Positions 7,143-14,906 of a stretch of 64,000 bases of DNA are shown one piece after another. The stretch comes from Haloechinothrix aidingensis (lineage in GTDB: Bacteria; Actinomycetota; Actinomycetes; Mycobacteriales; Pseudonocardiaceae): assembly GCF_013450155.1 (NCBI RefSeq), contig NZ_JACCKD010000006.1, positions 62,001 through 126,000 of the forward strand, given 5' to 3'. The position numbers and the translations under genes were made by a program. The notes under the pieces are model-generated. The model had not been told where the DNA came from and did not search any database. It worked only from the letters and a program-made list of their open reading frames with translations. The stretch's first letter is position 1; every line of letters starts with the position of its first letter.

Positions 7143-7241
7143 ATGCGGAGCACGCGCAGGATCACGGCCGCCGCTGCGGGAATGCTGGCGGCGGCCTTCA
7201 TGGTCGCCGGCGCCGCGCCGGAGGGTGGTCACTGCGAGTAG
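7143..7241 (+). CDS. Possible 32-residue secreted peptide
   Basis: A short frame starting with ATG, 9 nt after a GAGGAG ribosome site. It encodes MRSTRRITAAAAG followed by a hydrophobic Ala/Leu stretch, then VAGA and the short polar end PEGGHCE before TAG. It has the shape of a signal peptide with a mature tail of about 6-8 residues containing one His and one Cys. It could be a genuine small secreted or signalling peptide, or the 5' relic of a longer exported protein. It stands alone between rskA and the convergent SOD-like gene. Confidence 0.42.
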   Translation: MRSTRRITAAAAGMLAAAFMVAGAAPEGGHCE

Positions 7242-7320
7242 GGACCGGACAGCGCCGCGTCGCCGACCGGACCCCGTGTGAGCGGCGCCGGTGCGGCGAC
7301 GCGGCCGTTCCGGTGTGCTC

Positions 7321-7896
7321 TCAGAAGTCCGCGCAGACCAGCCGCTCGTCGTCGGCATGGACCACGATGGATTCCGCTCCCGCCGCGCGTGCGTCCTGTT
7401 CGGACTCGGCTGTCGCGGTGGCGACCCCGTCGTCATCGGCGGTGAAGGTCAGGTGGATCTCGTTCGGCGGCTCCTCCGGCCCGCCGGGGTCGAACGCGAA
7501 GTGCGGCCCGCCATCGTTGTCAGTACACGAGTCGGCGTGTACATGGGACATGTACTGCTCGCCGGGCTCCAGCCCGGACAGCTCGGCACTGACCGTGGTT
7601 CCCGACTCGTGCGTGGCGAGCCAGGCCGTGCCGCCGACACCGTCCAACCGCGAGGGTGCCGAGTCCAGCAGCTCGAAGGCGGCCTCACTCACCTCGGCCC
7701 CCGGAACCTCGGTGGCGTGCGTGCCGCCGGAGCCGTCCTCGTGGCTGTGACTGTGCCCGTCGTCGTGGCTGTGCTCCTCGCTGCCGGGAGCCGGGTCGCC
7801 ACAGCCCGCGAGCAGCAGCGCGGCCGCCGGTAGCGCCAGCAACGCACTCGCGCGCGAACTCGGTCCCGTTCGCCGTGTCATGAAAGCTATCCGCAC
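7321..7896 (-). CDS. His-rich Cu/Zn superoxide dismutase-like lipoprotein
   Basis: An exported lipoprotein of 191 residues from the GTG at 7896, which has GGAGAGG 9 nt upstream; the ATG at 7881 has no clear ribosome site. After the lipobox (LLLAGC) comes a His/Asp-rich stretch (HSHDDGHSHSHEDG) likely to bind Cu or Zn, then a domain resembling Cu/Zn SOD: MSHVHADSC, GPHFAFDPGG, EIHLTF and SIVVHADD, ending with Cys in VCADF. The paired Cys in ADSC and VCADF fits the SOD disulfide. Whether all catalytic His are in place cannot be settled by eye, so it could be a copper-binding or CHRD-like protein instead. It is transcribed divergently from the next lipoprotein gene. Confidence 0.75.
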   Translation of the reverse strand: MRIAFMTRRTGPSSRASALLALPAAALLLAGCGDPAPGSEEHSHDDGHSHSHEDGSGGTHATEVPGAEVSEAAFELLDSAPSRLDGVGGTAWLATHESGTTVSAELSGLEPGEQYMSHVHADSCTDNDGGPHFAFDPGGPEEPPNEIHLTFTADDDGVATATAESEQDARAAGAESIVVHADDERLVCADF

Positions 7897-8078
7897 TGTC
7901 CGCAGCCTCTCCTTCGGAGTCGCCGGGCCGGTATCCGGCCGGGGTGCGACGGTGATACGTACTCGTCCGGAGTACCGTAAGCGTGGGCGGCGGGGCGTCG
8001 CAGCGCCTCGTGACGGCCGCAACAGTGATGTCCCGAGTTGTTCCAACGGTGCCGATACAGGGGGAGTGCCAAGCGGTG

Positions 8079-8525
8079 ATGGTGAGGGTGATGACGGAGC
8101 GGCTGCTCGCGTTCGTTGTGGCCGGGACGGCCGTGCTGGCGGTTGCGGCGTGCTCGGGAGACGACGACGCCGGTGGTCGGGACGGCGCCGAGGACGCGTC
8201 TCCCAGCGCCACCGTGACACGGGGCGGGGACGAGGAGACCACTGCGCAGGAGCCCGGCGGGGACGGCGAGCTGCTCGAGTTCGAGATCTCCGACGGTCAG
8301 GTGCGGCCGTCGGTAAGTCGCGTCTCCGTCGAGCACGGCGCGAGCGTGCGGATCGAGGTGACGAGCGACCAGCCGGACAGCGTGCACCTGCACGGCTATG
8401 ACCTGGAGACCGCCGTCGGGCCGGACGAGGACGGTGTCCTGGAGTTCGATGCCGACCAGGCGGGCCGCTTCGAGCTCGAGACGCACGACACCGGTCTGGT
8501 CCTGGCACAGCTGCTCGTTCGATGA
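8079..8525 (+). CDS. Cupredoxin-like lipoprotein lacking the type 1 copper cysteine
   Basis: About 148 residues from the ATG at 8079 (GTG 8076 and ATG 8091 are alternatives; GGGGGAG lies upstream). The lipobox is VAACSG. An acidic/Thr linker is followed by a beta-sandwich of about 85 residues: FEISDGQVRPSVSRVSVEHG, SVHLHGYDLE and GRFELETHDTG. This resembles the cupredoxin-like EfeO/plastocyanin fold, but no Cys follows the first strand set, so a blue-copper site is absent. His residues in HLHGY and ETHDTG could still bind copper. It overlaps the next gene by ATGA and is translated together with it. Confidence 0.78.
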   Translation: MVRVMTERLLAFVVAGTAVLAVAACSGDDDAGGRDGAEDASPSATVTRGGDEETTAQEPGGDGELLEFEISDGQVRPSVSRVSVEHGASVRIEVTSDQPDSVHLHGYDLETAVGPDEDGVLEFDADQAGRFELETHDTGLVLAQLLVR

Positions 8526-9844
8526 GTACGCCCGGCGAGGTGCTGGCGCACGGCGTCGGCGGGCGGGAGGACCTGCCGGTCCCGTTCCCGTTCGCGCTCG
8601 CGGGTGCGCTCGTGGCGCTGCTGGCGACGTTCGTGGTGCTCAGCGTCGCCTGGCGCGACTCGCGCTTCGATGGGCGCGCCGGGCGGCGCAGGCTGCCCCG
8701 GTGGCTGGCACGGGTGCTCGACGCTCCCTCGTTCCGGTGGGCACTCCGCGTCGCCGGACTGGTGGGCGCGTGCTGGCTCGTGGGTGTGCTGCTGCTCGGA
8801 CCGCAGGACAGCAGGGACAACCCCGGGCCCCGGGTGCTGTACGTGCTGATGTGGGTGGGGCTGCCGCTGGGATCGGTGCTGCTCGGGCCGCTGTGGCGAG
8901 CGTTGAACCCGCTGCGCACCGTGCATCGCGCCGTCGCGCGGCTCACCCGTACACCGGTTGACGGGCTGGTGCGGCTTCCCCGGGCGCTGGGGTACTGGCC
9001 TGCGGTCGTCACGCTGGCGGCGTTCGTGTGGTTGGAGCTGGTCCCGCCGGACCGGGCGATGCCACCGGTCGTGCTGCTCGCCCTGAGCATCCATGCCGCC
9101 GTGATGCTCATCGGAGCGCTCGTGTTCGGCAGGGAGTGGTTCGCGCACGCCGACCCGTTCGAGGTGTACTCCACGCTGGCCGCCCAGCTGGCGCCGTTCG
9201 GCCGCGATCGTGGCGGGCACCTCGTCGTGCGCAACCCCTTCCACGGTCTCGCGGCGATCCCGGCATCGCCGGGGCTGACCGGCGTGGTGCTGGTCCTGCT
9301 CGGTTCGACCGCCTTCGACAGCCTCTCCGATTCGCCGCGGTGGCTGCAGCTGGTACAGGGAAACCGGTCGGTCACGCTGCTCGGGACACTCGGGTTGCTC
9401 GCGGCGATCCTGCTGCTTGCGGTCGCCTACCTCCTCGTCGCGCGGGTCACCGCCGTGCTCCTCGGGGGCTCGCGCCGGGTGGCGGCCCGGTTCGCGCACT
9501 CGTTGTTGCCGATCGCCATCGGGTACGTTCTCGCCCACTACTACTCGCTGGCTGTCGTGGAAGGTCAGCGCACGCTGATCCTCGCGGCCGGCTCCCTGGT
9601 TCCGGACGGCAATCCGCTCGGGCTCACCCGGGCCGACGTCGATCTCACGCTCGTGCCGCCGACCGCGGTGGCCACGGTGCAGGTCGGCGCGGTCGTGGCA
9701 GGCCACGTCATCGGCGCGATCGCGGCACACGACCGCGCGATGCACCTCTTCCCGCCGCACAGGGCGCGCATCGGCCAGCTGCCGTTGTTGCTGCTGATGG
9801 TCGCCTACACCTACCTCGGCCTGACGCTGCTGTTCGCGGCGTGA
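8522..9844 (+). CDS. Polytopic membrane protein coupled to the cupredoxin-like lipoprotein
   Basis: A 440-residue protein with roughly ten to eleven hydrophobic helices. It begins VLAHGVGGREDLPVPFPFAL and contains conserved polar motifs in or near membranes: GPLWRALNPLRTVHRAV, FGREWFAHADPFEVYS, FGRDRGGHLVVRNPFHGLA, AHYYSLAVVEGQ and AHDRAMHLFPP. The many His and Trp residues near membrane edges suggest metal or redox chemistry. I recognise the lipoprotein-plus-membrane-protein pairing from other actinobacteria but not a proven function. The start codon overlaps the stop of the lipoprotein gene, so they probably form a two-component envelope module, perhaps for copper handling. Confidence 0.7.
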   Translation: MSTPGEVLAHGVGGREDLPVPFPFALAGALVALLATFVVLSVAWRDSRFDGRAGRRRLPRWLARVLDAPSFRWALRVAGLVGACWLVGVLLLGPQDSRDNPGPRVLYVLMWVGLPLGSVLLGPLWRALNPLRTVHRAVARLTRTPVDGLVRLPRALGYWPAVVTLAAFVWLELVPPDRAMPPVVLLALSIHAAVMLIGALVFGREWFAHADPFEVYSTLAAQLAPFGRDRGGHLVVRNPFHGLAAIPASPGLTGVVLVLLGSTAFDSLSDSPRWLQLVQGNRSVTLLGTLGLLAAILLLAVAYLLVARVTAVLLGGSRRVAARFAHSLLPIAIGYVLAHYYSLAVVEGQRTLILAAGSLVPDGNPLGLTRADVDLTLVPPTAVATVQVGAVVAGHVIGAIAAHDRAMHLFPPHRARIGQLPLLLLMVAYTYLGLTLLFAA

Positions 9845-9859
9845 GCGTGATTCTCACGC
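9839..9859 (+). terminator. Stem-loop at the stop codon of the membrane protein gene
   Basis: Perfect 7-bp stem GCGTGAG/CTCACGC with a 7-nt loop that includes the stop codon; CTTTT follows 14 nt later. Possible weak terminator. Confidence 0.35.
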
Positions 9860-10095
9860 CCGGTACATGAATCCTTTTCGCGCGGATGCGAAGGAATGTA
9901 TTCGGTGAGTGCGTTTCGCGCTGGATAACGTTCGTTGTGTACTGCCATGGGAAGCGGTTTTTCGCGAGTATCTGTGACCTGCGCAACTTTGGTTGTGAAT
10001 GCCCGTTACACGAGTATCGGTTACGTGACGTCCCGGGTAATCGTGTGGCAATCACCCATCCCGGACGGGACGAGCGAAAGGGCAGGTAGTCGGTT

Positions 10096-10476
10096 ATGCG
10101 GATGCGATACGGGCGAATCGGAGCAGCGGGTGCCGCGGCCGCGCTGGCGATGGGAGGAGTGCTGCTGGCGGCACCGGCACAGGCGCAGGACCCGGAAGGC
10201 GTGGGTGTGAGCTTCTTCGGCCACTTCTGCGGGGAGAACGACATCGGCCCGGAGCCGTCGTGCACCTACACGCCGTTGCTCGACCACTCTTACAGTGGCG
10301 CCGGTCCGTTCACTATCGAGGCCGTCGACGCCCTCGGTGAGACGGTGTTCGCCACGGAGTGCGCGAACGGCGAGCTGTGCACCGACGAGGGCGCCGGGTC
10401 GATCCCGGCCGGGTCGACGGTGACCATCGAGGTCACCGGTGAACCCGGCAGCGTGGGCGCGGGCGCCTTCCAGTAA
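10096..10476 (+). CDS. Small secreted protein of unknown function
   Basis: A 126-residue protein with a clear Sec signal peptide (basic start MRMRYGR, hydrophobic Ala-rich core, AQAQ cleavage near residue 31). The mature part of about 95 residues is acidic and contains four Cys (HFCGEND, PSCTYTP, ECANGELC), likely two disulfides, with beta-type repeats such as STVTIEVTGEPG. No family is recognised. The 250 bp upstream are less GC-rich than the surroundings, as expected of a promoter region, and contain two GTTAC copies (around 10004 and 10019). A strong hairpin follows the gene. Confidence 0.7.
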   Translation: MRMRYGRIGAAGAAAALAMGGVLLAAPAQAQDPEGVGVSFFGHFCGENDIGPEPSCTYTPLLDHSYSGAGPFTIEAVDALGETVFATECANGELCTDEGAGSIPAGSTVTIEVTGEPGSVGAGAFQ

Positions 10477-10491
10477 CGACACGGTACGTGT

Positions 10492-10543
10492 CACGGGTGT
10501 GACCGGGCTGGCGGCGGATGCCGGCAACCCGGTCACACCCGTG
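10492..10543. terminator. Bidirectional terminator hairpin between convergent genes
   Basis: Perfect 16-bp inverted repeat CACGGGTGTGACCGGG / CCCGGTCACACCCGTG with a 20-nt loop, in the 93-bp gap between the secreted protein gene and the SGNH hydrolase gene. No T-tract on either side, which is common in GC-rich actinobacteria. Confidence 0.75.
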
Positions 10544-10569
10544 CGGTGACGCCTCGGGAGGACCGGCTG

Positions 10570-11394
10570 TCACCCCATGACATCCCTGATGAGCGGCTTG
10601 TAGCCGTCCCGGTAGCCTGCGGGGCTCGGGTGGTACATATCGGCGACGTTGGGTTCGACCTTGCCGTTGACGTAAGGATCGTCGGCGCACACGTCATGAC
10701 CGGTGAACTGCTCGATCACGCCGATGTAGGTGATGCCCGCGGCGTCGCTGCGTTCGGCGATCTTGGCGTCGAGGTTGTCGGCGAGGCCGTTGAGGGCCTC
10801 ACCCTCGGCAGGACTGATGCCGTCGGCGTCGGCGCAGGACACGTCGTCGCTGAAGAACCGCGGGTAGCCGACCGACATCACAGTGGCGTCCGGCGCGTTG
10901 TCGGTGATCGCGGCGTAGGCCGCGTCCAGCTTGTCGGGTAGCTCTTCCTCGATCTTGCGGTTGGCGTCGTCGACCGTCTCGAGACACTGCTCCTCGTCCC
11001 AGTGGTTGGCGCAGTTCAGGATGATGTCGGCGAAGCCGATGTCGTTGCCGCCGATGCTGACCGTGACGTAATCGGTGTCCTCGGACAGGTGTTTCGACTG
11101 GTCCTTGACGATGTCGGGAGTCTCGGCTCCCTGGCATGCCGGGAACACCAGTGACGTGTCGGTGCGTTCCTCCTCGATCAGTGGCCCGTAGGCGTCGCTG
11201 CTGCGGTAGCACTCCAGGTCGAGGTCCGGGTTGCGGGTGCCGTTGCCGGAGGCTGCCGAGTCGCCGAGTGCCGCGTACTCGTCGGTCGACGCTGCTGCCG
11301 ACGCAGTCGCCAGGCCCGGTACGAGGACTGTGACCAGCGCCAGAGCCAGCAGTCCGTGCAGCGTACGCCGGTGCCCGATCGATCTGGGAGCCAT
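10570..11394 (-). CDS. Secreted SGNH/GDSL-type esterase or lipase
   Basis: A 274-residue exported hydrolase. The signal peptide ends near residue 35 (ATASAAAST). The SGNH blocks are visible: block I GDSAASG with Ser46, block III GGNDIGF, and block V with the Asp-x-x-His dyad in DMYHPSPAGY. Several Cys pairs (LECYRSS/PACQGA, LNCAN/EQCLE, DVSCADA/HDVCADD) indicate the disulfide-rich Streptomyces-type secreted lipase fold. It probably cleaves ester bonds in lipids or acylated polymers outside the cell. It stands alone, convergent with the small secreted protein gene. Confidence 0.9.
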   Translation of the reverse strand: MAPRSIGHRRTLHGLLALALVTVLVPGLATASAAASTDEYAALGDSAASGNGTRNPDLDLECYRSSDAYGPLIEEERTDTSLVFPACQGAETPDIVKDQSKHLSEDTDYVTVSIGGNDIGFADIILNCANHWDEEQCLETVDDANRKIEEELPDKLDAAYAAITDNAPDATVMSVGYPRFFSDDVSCADADGISPAEGEALNGLADNLDAKIAERSDAAGITYIGVIEQFTGHDVCADDPYVNGKVEPNVADMYHPSPAGYRDGYKPLIRDVMG

Positions 11395-11612
11395 GCGATC
11401 TCCTTTCCTGCCGGGGACGATGACGCATGCCCCCCGCCGAGTACGCCAACGTCCGTGTCAGCGTGGCGGTTGCTTCACGTGGATTACCGGACAGTAATGA
11501 GGTGGATGACGGGGGCGCAAGAGGCCGGGAGGGCGGGCCCGATCGGACCCACGGCACGACAGCAGCGGCTCACGCCGGCCCGATGTCCGGTCCGGCCGCA
11601 GTTGCCTGCCCG

Positions 11613-12221
11613 TCAGCGGGGTTGGGCCGCATCGATGACGCCGTGGACGGCGTCGGCGATGCGCTCGGCCGCACGGTCGGGCTCCGGCCGGCCGGCGTCC
11701 AGCCAGGCGATGACGGCCTCGATGGCAACGGTCGGCACCAGCCGGGCCGCCCACTGTGCCCAGTCCTCGTCGGGGATCAGCGCGGTGAGGTGGCGGTGGG
11801 CGACCTCGGTCGAGTAAGCGGCAAGGGAGTCGGTGAGGTCACGGAACTCCGGCTCCCGCACAGCGTGGCGGAAGAGTAGCCGGAACCCGGCCGGGTCGGC
11901 CGCGGCCGCTTTCACGAACGCGGGAATGCTGTACTCGGTGAAGTTGTCCGCGCCCACCTGTTCGATCAGGTGTGTGCGCGCGCGATCGAGCACCTCCCTG
12001 TACAGCTCGGACTTCGACGCGAAGTGCCGGTAGAGGATGACCCTGCTGATCGCTGCCTCGGCCGCGACGTCGTCGAGCCCGGTAGCGGCGAACCCGCCGC
12101 GGGCGAACGCTCGCGTGGCGGCGTCCAGGATCTGTGCACGGCGTTCGGCCCGGGGCATACGCCGCGCCTGCCCTGCTGTGCCGCGCGCCGCTCGGCCCTC
12201 GGCCTGTTCTGTCGCGTCCAT
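11613..12221 (-). CDS. TetR-family transcriptional regulator
   Basis: A 202-residue TetR-type repressor. The start at 12221 has GGAGG 4 nt upstream, within GGAGGTGCG. The N-terminal helix-turn-helix covers about 20-65 (RAQILDAATRAFARGGF, TGLDDVAAEAAISRVILYRHFASKSELY), and the C-terminal helical domain ends IADAVHGVID. It is divergent from the P450 gene; the 84-bp gap holds overlapping inverted repeats that could be its operator. It probably represses itself and the P450-methyltransferase unit until a small lipophilic ligand binds. Confidence 0.92.
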   Translation of the reverse strand: MDATEQAEGRAARGTAGQARRMPRAERRAQILDAATRAFARGGFAATGLDDVAAEAAISRVILYRHFASKSELYREVLDRARTHLIEQVGADNFTEYSIPAFVKAAAADPAGFRLLFRHAVREPEFRDLTDSLAAYSTEVAHRHLTALIPDEDWAQWAARLVPTVAIEAVIAWLDAGRPEPDRAAERIADAVHGVIDAAQPR

Positions 12222-12255
12222 CGCACCTCCACTTGTTAATTCACGAGTATACATG

Positions 12256-12280
12256 TAACGTTGTTTACGTTATGATAAAC
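12256..12280. promoter_or_regulatory. Candidate TetR operator between the TetR and P450 genes
   Basis: Two overlapping inverted repeats in an AT-rich patch: TAACGT-N5-ACGTTA (12256-12272) and GTTTA-N8-TAAAC (12263-12280). They lie 35 bp from the TetR start and 26 bp from the P450 start, so one protein could control both directions. Confidence 0.6.
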
Positions 12281-12305
12281 ATCTTCGAGTAAATAAGGTG
12301 TCGCC

Positions 12306-13475
12306 GTGCTCAGTCAGCTGCCGTTCGAACAGGCCTCGCCCCTCGAGGTGCCGCCCCAGCTGCGCCGGCTCCAGTCCACGGGTCCCGTGCACCGGATCCG
12401 CACGCGAGTAGGCGACGAGGCCTGGCTCGTGACCGGCTACGAGCAGGTGCGCCTGCTGCTCGACGACGCTCGCCTCGGCCGGTCGCATCCCGACCCCGAC
12501 AACGCGGCGCGGTCCGCGGCGTCGGCGATCTTCGGAGGGCCACTGGGGCGTTACGAGACCGAACAGGCCGACCACGCCCGCATGCGCTCGTTGCTGCAAC
12601 CGTTCTTCTCGCCACGGCGTATGCGGGAGTTCCGTCCTCGGGTGGAGGCGCTGGCAACCGAGCTGCTGGATCACGTGGCGCGACAGGGCCCGCCGGTCGA
12701 TCTGGTCGCGGAGCTGGCGTACCCGCTGCCGGTCCTGGTGATCTGTGAGCTGCTCGGCGTGCCGTACGAGGACCGTGCACGGTTTCGCATGTGGACGCGG
12801 GAGGCCGCCGACGTGCGTGACCACGCCCGGTCCGAGCAGGCCCTCGGCGAGCTGTTCGAGTACGGTCGGCGACTGGTCGACCGCAAGCGCCGCGAGCCAG
12901 GCGACGACGTCATCTCCCATCTGTGCGTGCGGGACGGGATCGGCGACGAGGAGGCGGCCATGCTGTCCATGTCGCTGCTGTTCGCCGGGCACGAGACGAC
13001 AGCCGTACAGCTCGGTCTCGGCGTGCTGCTGCTGGTGACCAACCCCGACCAGCAGCGGGCGCTTGTGGACGATCCCGGCGTGGTCGGCAACGCGGTGGAG
13101 GAGATCCTGCGCGCACCGGGCAAGGGCAACGGTGGCATCCCCCGGTATGCCCACGCCGATATCGAGATGGGTGGCGTGACGATCCGTACCGGAGAGCTCG
13201 TGATGCTGGACACCTGTGCGGCCAACCACGACGCGGCAGCCTTCGCCGAGCCCGAGCGTTTCGACATCACGCGCCGGGCCGGCGGCCACCTCAGCTTCGG
13301 GCAGGGTGCACGGTACTGCATCGGCGCGCCGTTGGCCCGTATCGAGCTGCGGGCTGCGGTCTCGCACCTGCTCGCGCGGTTCCCGGCCGTACGCCTGGCC
13401 GTGCCGGTCGGCGAGCTGCGGATCCGGGGCGAGCAGCTGACCGGCGGGCTCGTCGAGCTGCCGGTGACCTGGTGA
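12306..13475 (+). CDS. Cytochrome P450 (soluble bacterial type)
   Basis: A 389-residue haem monooxygenase, normal length for bacterial class I P450s. Visible are the I-helix FAGHETT (226-232), the K-helix ExxR pair (Glu266, Arg269) and the haem loop FGQGARYCIGAPLAR with thiolate ligand Cys338. It starts with GTG after AAGGTG. The K-helix region is odd: APGKGNGGIPR replaces the usual LR-substrate-strand sequence and is Gly-rich, which may alter the active-site floor. No ferredoxin or reductase gene is adjacent, so electrons come from elsewhere. It is co-directional with the methyltransferase gene 34 bp downstream, and oxidation followed by methylation of one substrate is a reasonable guess. 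Confidence 0.93.
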   Translation: MLSQLPFEQASPLEVPPQLRRLQSTGPVHRIRTRVGDEAWLVTGYEQVRLLLDDARLGRSHPDPDNAARSAASAIFGGPLGRYETEQADHARMRSLLQPFFSPRRMREFRPRVEALATELLDHVARQGPPVDLVAELAYPLPVLVICELLGVPYEDRARFRMWTREAADVRDHARSEQALGELFEYGRRLVDRKRREPGDDVISHLCVRDGIGDEEAAMLSMSLLFAGHETTAVQLGLGVLLLVTNPDQQRALVDDPGVVGNAVEEILRAPGKGNGGIPRYAHADIEMGGVTIRTGELVMLDTCAANHDAAAFAEPERFDITRRAGGHLSFGQGARYCIGAPLARIELRAAVSHLLARFPAVRLAVPVGELRIRGEQLTGGLVELPVTW

Positions 13476-13493
13476 GCCCGGTGACCTGGTGAA
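13461..13493 (+). repeat. 15-bp direct repeat over the P450 stop codon
   Basis: CCGGTGACCTGGTGA occurs at 13461-13475 and again at 13479-13493, with 3 bp between. The first copy contains the last codons and stop of the P450 gene. This looks like a local slippage or recombination duplication. Confidence 0.7.
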
Positions 13494-13509
13494 CACAGTG
13501 GAGGGAGAT

Positions 13510-14148
13510 ATGTCGACGAGGCGAGTCAATCACCCGATATTCGCCAGGTTCTACACCCGTGTCAGCCGTGCAATGGAACGGGGCGGCATGACGGAGCATC
13601 GCCGGTCGTTACTGACCGGGCTCTCCGGCGAGATCGTCGAGGTGGGCGCGGGAAACGGGCTCAACTTCGCGCACTACCCGCCGAGCGTCACGCGGGTGCT
13701 CGCTGTGGAGCCGGAACCGCACCTGCGGGAGGCCGCCACAGGCGCCGCGCGGCTCGCTGCGGTTCCGGTCCGGGTCGTCGACGGGCTCGCGGAGGAGTTA
13801 CCCGCGGCCGACGGGAGCTTCGACGCCGCCGTGGTGTCGGTCGTGCTGTGCTCGGTTCCGGATCAGGTCGCCGCGCTGGGCGAGATCCACCGGGTGCTCG
13901 GGACCGGCGCGCAGCTGCGCTTCCTCGAGCACGTCGGTGCCGACACACCCGGGATGCGGCGGGTGCAGCGACTGATCGACGGCACTGTGGGACCGCGCGT
14001 CTTCGGTGGCTGCCACTGTGGACGCGACACCGAGGGAGTGATCGAGAGCGCGGGTTTTCGAATCGACCGGATCGAGCGGTTCCTGTTTCCCGGAGCCCGG
14101 ACACCGCACTCCTTCCACATCCTGGGCACCGCCGTACGGGACGGGTGA
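13510..14148 (+). CDS. Class I SAM-dependent methyltransferase
   Basis: A 212-residue methyltransferase. The start at 13510 has GGAGGGAG just upstream; an in-frame GTG at 13489 is less likely because it has no ribosome site. Motif I is IVEVGAGNGLNF, motif II VLAVEPEPHL, post-I VVDGLAEELPAADGSFD and motif III VLGTGAQLRFLEHV, as in UbiE/phosphatidylethanolamine-type methyltransferases (Methyltransf_11). Substrate unknown; a lipid or a product of the upstream P450 is plausible. It shares the direction and probably the transcript of the P450. Confidence 0.88.
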   Translation: MSTRRVNHPIFARFYTRVSRAMERGGMTEHRRSLLTGLSGEIVEVGAGNGLNFAHYPPSVTRVLAVEPEPHLREAATGAARLAAVPVRVVDGLAEELPAADGSFDAAVVSVVLCSVPDQVAALGEIHRVLGTGAQLRFLEHVGADTPGMRRVQRLIDGTVGPRVFGGCHCGRDTEGVIESAGFRIDRIERFLFPGARTPHSFHILGTAVRDG

Positions 14149-14197
14149 CCGCCGATCGGGCCGATGAGGTGCAGGGAGTTCGTGTGCCCGGCGACGC

Positions 14198-14221
14198 TGT
14201 CAACCCGCCTGTCAACCCGCC
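14198..14221 (+). repeat. Tandem 12-bp duplication in a convergent intergenic gap
   Basis: TGTCAACCCGCC is repeated twice head-to-tail between the methyltransferase and the helix-hairpin-helix gene. No known function. Confidence 0.6.
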
Positions 14222-14261
14222 GGTACCCCCGTCGCTCGTCCTCGTGGTGAGCCTGCCGGGG

Positions 14262-14906
14262 TCAGTCGACGCACGCGAGCCCCTGGTTCTTGATCCCACC
14301 GAGCCGGCCTTCGGCGATACCGCTCACCCTGGTGAGATCATCGACCGAGCTGAACGGTCGCAGGTTCACCACCTGCTCGGCGCGTTCCGGACCGATCTCG
14401 TGGATCCGTTGTAGCGCCTGGTGGCTCGCGGTGTTGATGTCGACCTGGTCCGACCGGCAACCGCCGGAGCTGTCCGGCTCGTCCTCGGGAGGCGGGCCGG
14501 TGTCCTGTTGCTCGGCGAGTTCCTCCTCGCGTGCGTCGAGTTCACTCTCCCGTTCGGCCAGCTCCTCCGCACGCGTGTCGAGCTCGCTCTCGCGCTCGGC
14601 GAGCTCGTCCGCGCGTTGCGCGAGCCGATCCTCGCGACGGGACAGGTCCTCATTCAGGTCCTCGATCCGCGCGGCGAGTTCTTCCGGCGTGGCGGACGTA
14701 TCCACGCCAAGCGCCTGCGCGACCTCGTCCCACTCACCAGTCAGCTCTGCGATCTCGAGCTCGGTACCGGAGCCGGCCGTACCGTCCGTGGTGGTCGCCC
14801 CTCCTGCGAGGACACCGGCGAAGAAGGCCACGACCACGAAAACCACGAGTGTACGTCGCCGCTTGTACCAGGCCACGGCACTGTCTCCTGTCTCCTGCAT
14901 CGTCAT
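14262..14906 (-). CDS. Membrane-anchored coiled-coil protein with ComEA-type helix-hairpin-helix domain
   Basis: A 214-residue protein with start at 14906 after GAGGAG. A cytoplasmic start with KRRR is followed by one membrane helix (about 19-37), then a long charged coiled coil (about 70-145) in which a 14-residue unit is repeated almost exactly (AERESELDTRAEEL, AERESELDAREEEL). A C-terminal ComEA-like double helix-hairpin-helix domain follows (DINTASHQALQRIHEIGPERA, VDDLTRVSGIAEGRLGGIKN). ComEA domains bind DNA without sequence preference, and in competent bacteria the protein receives DNA at the cell surface. No comEC lies nearby, so a surface DNA-binding role is only inferred. Confidence 0.87.
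   Translation of the reverse strand: MTMQETGDSAVAWYKRRRTLVVFVVVAFFAGVLAGGATTTDGTAGSGTELEIAELTGEWDEVAQALGVDTSATPEELAARIEDLNEDLSRREDRLAQRADELAERESELDTRAEELAERESELDAREEELAEQQDTGPPPEDEPDSSGGCRSDQVDINTASHQALQRIHEIGPERAEQVVNLRPFSSVDDLTRVSGIAEGRLGGIKNQGLACVD

Noticed and set aside
7321-9375. Minus-strand frame open far upstream of the SOD-like lipoprotein
   Set aside because: The lipoprotein signal peptide and a ribosome site place the start at 7896 (or 7881); the upstream part is the reverse of the cupredoxin-like and membrane protein genes.
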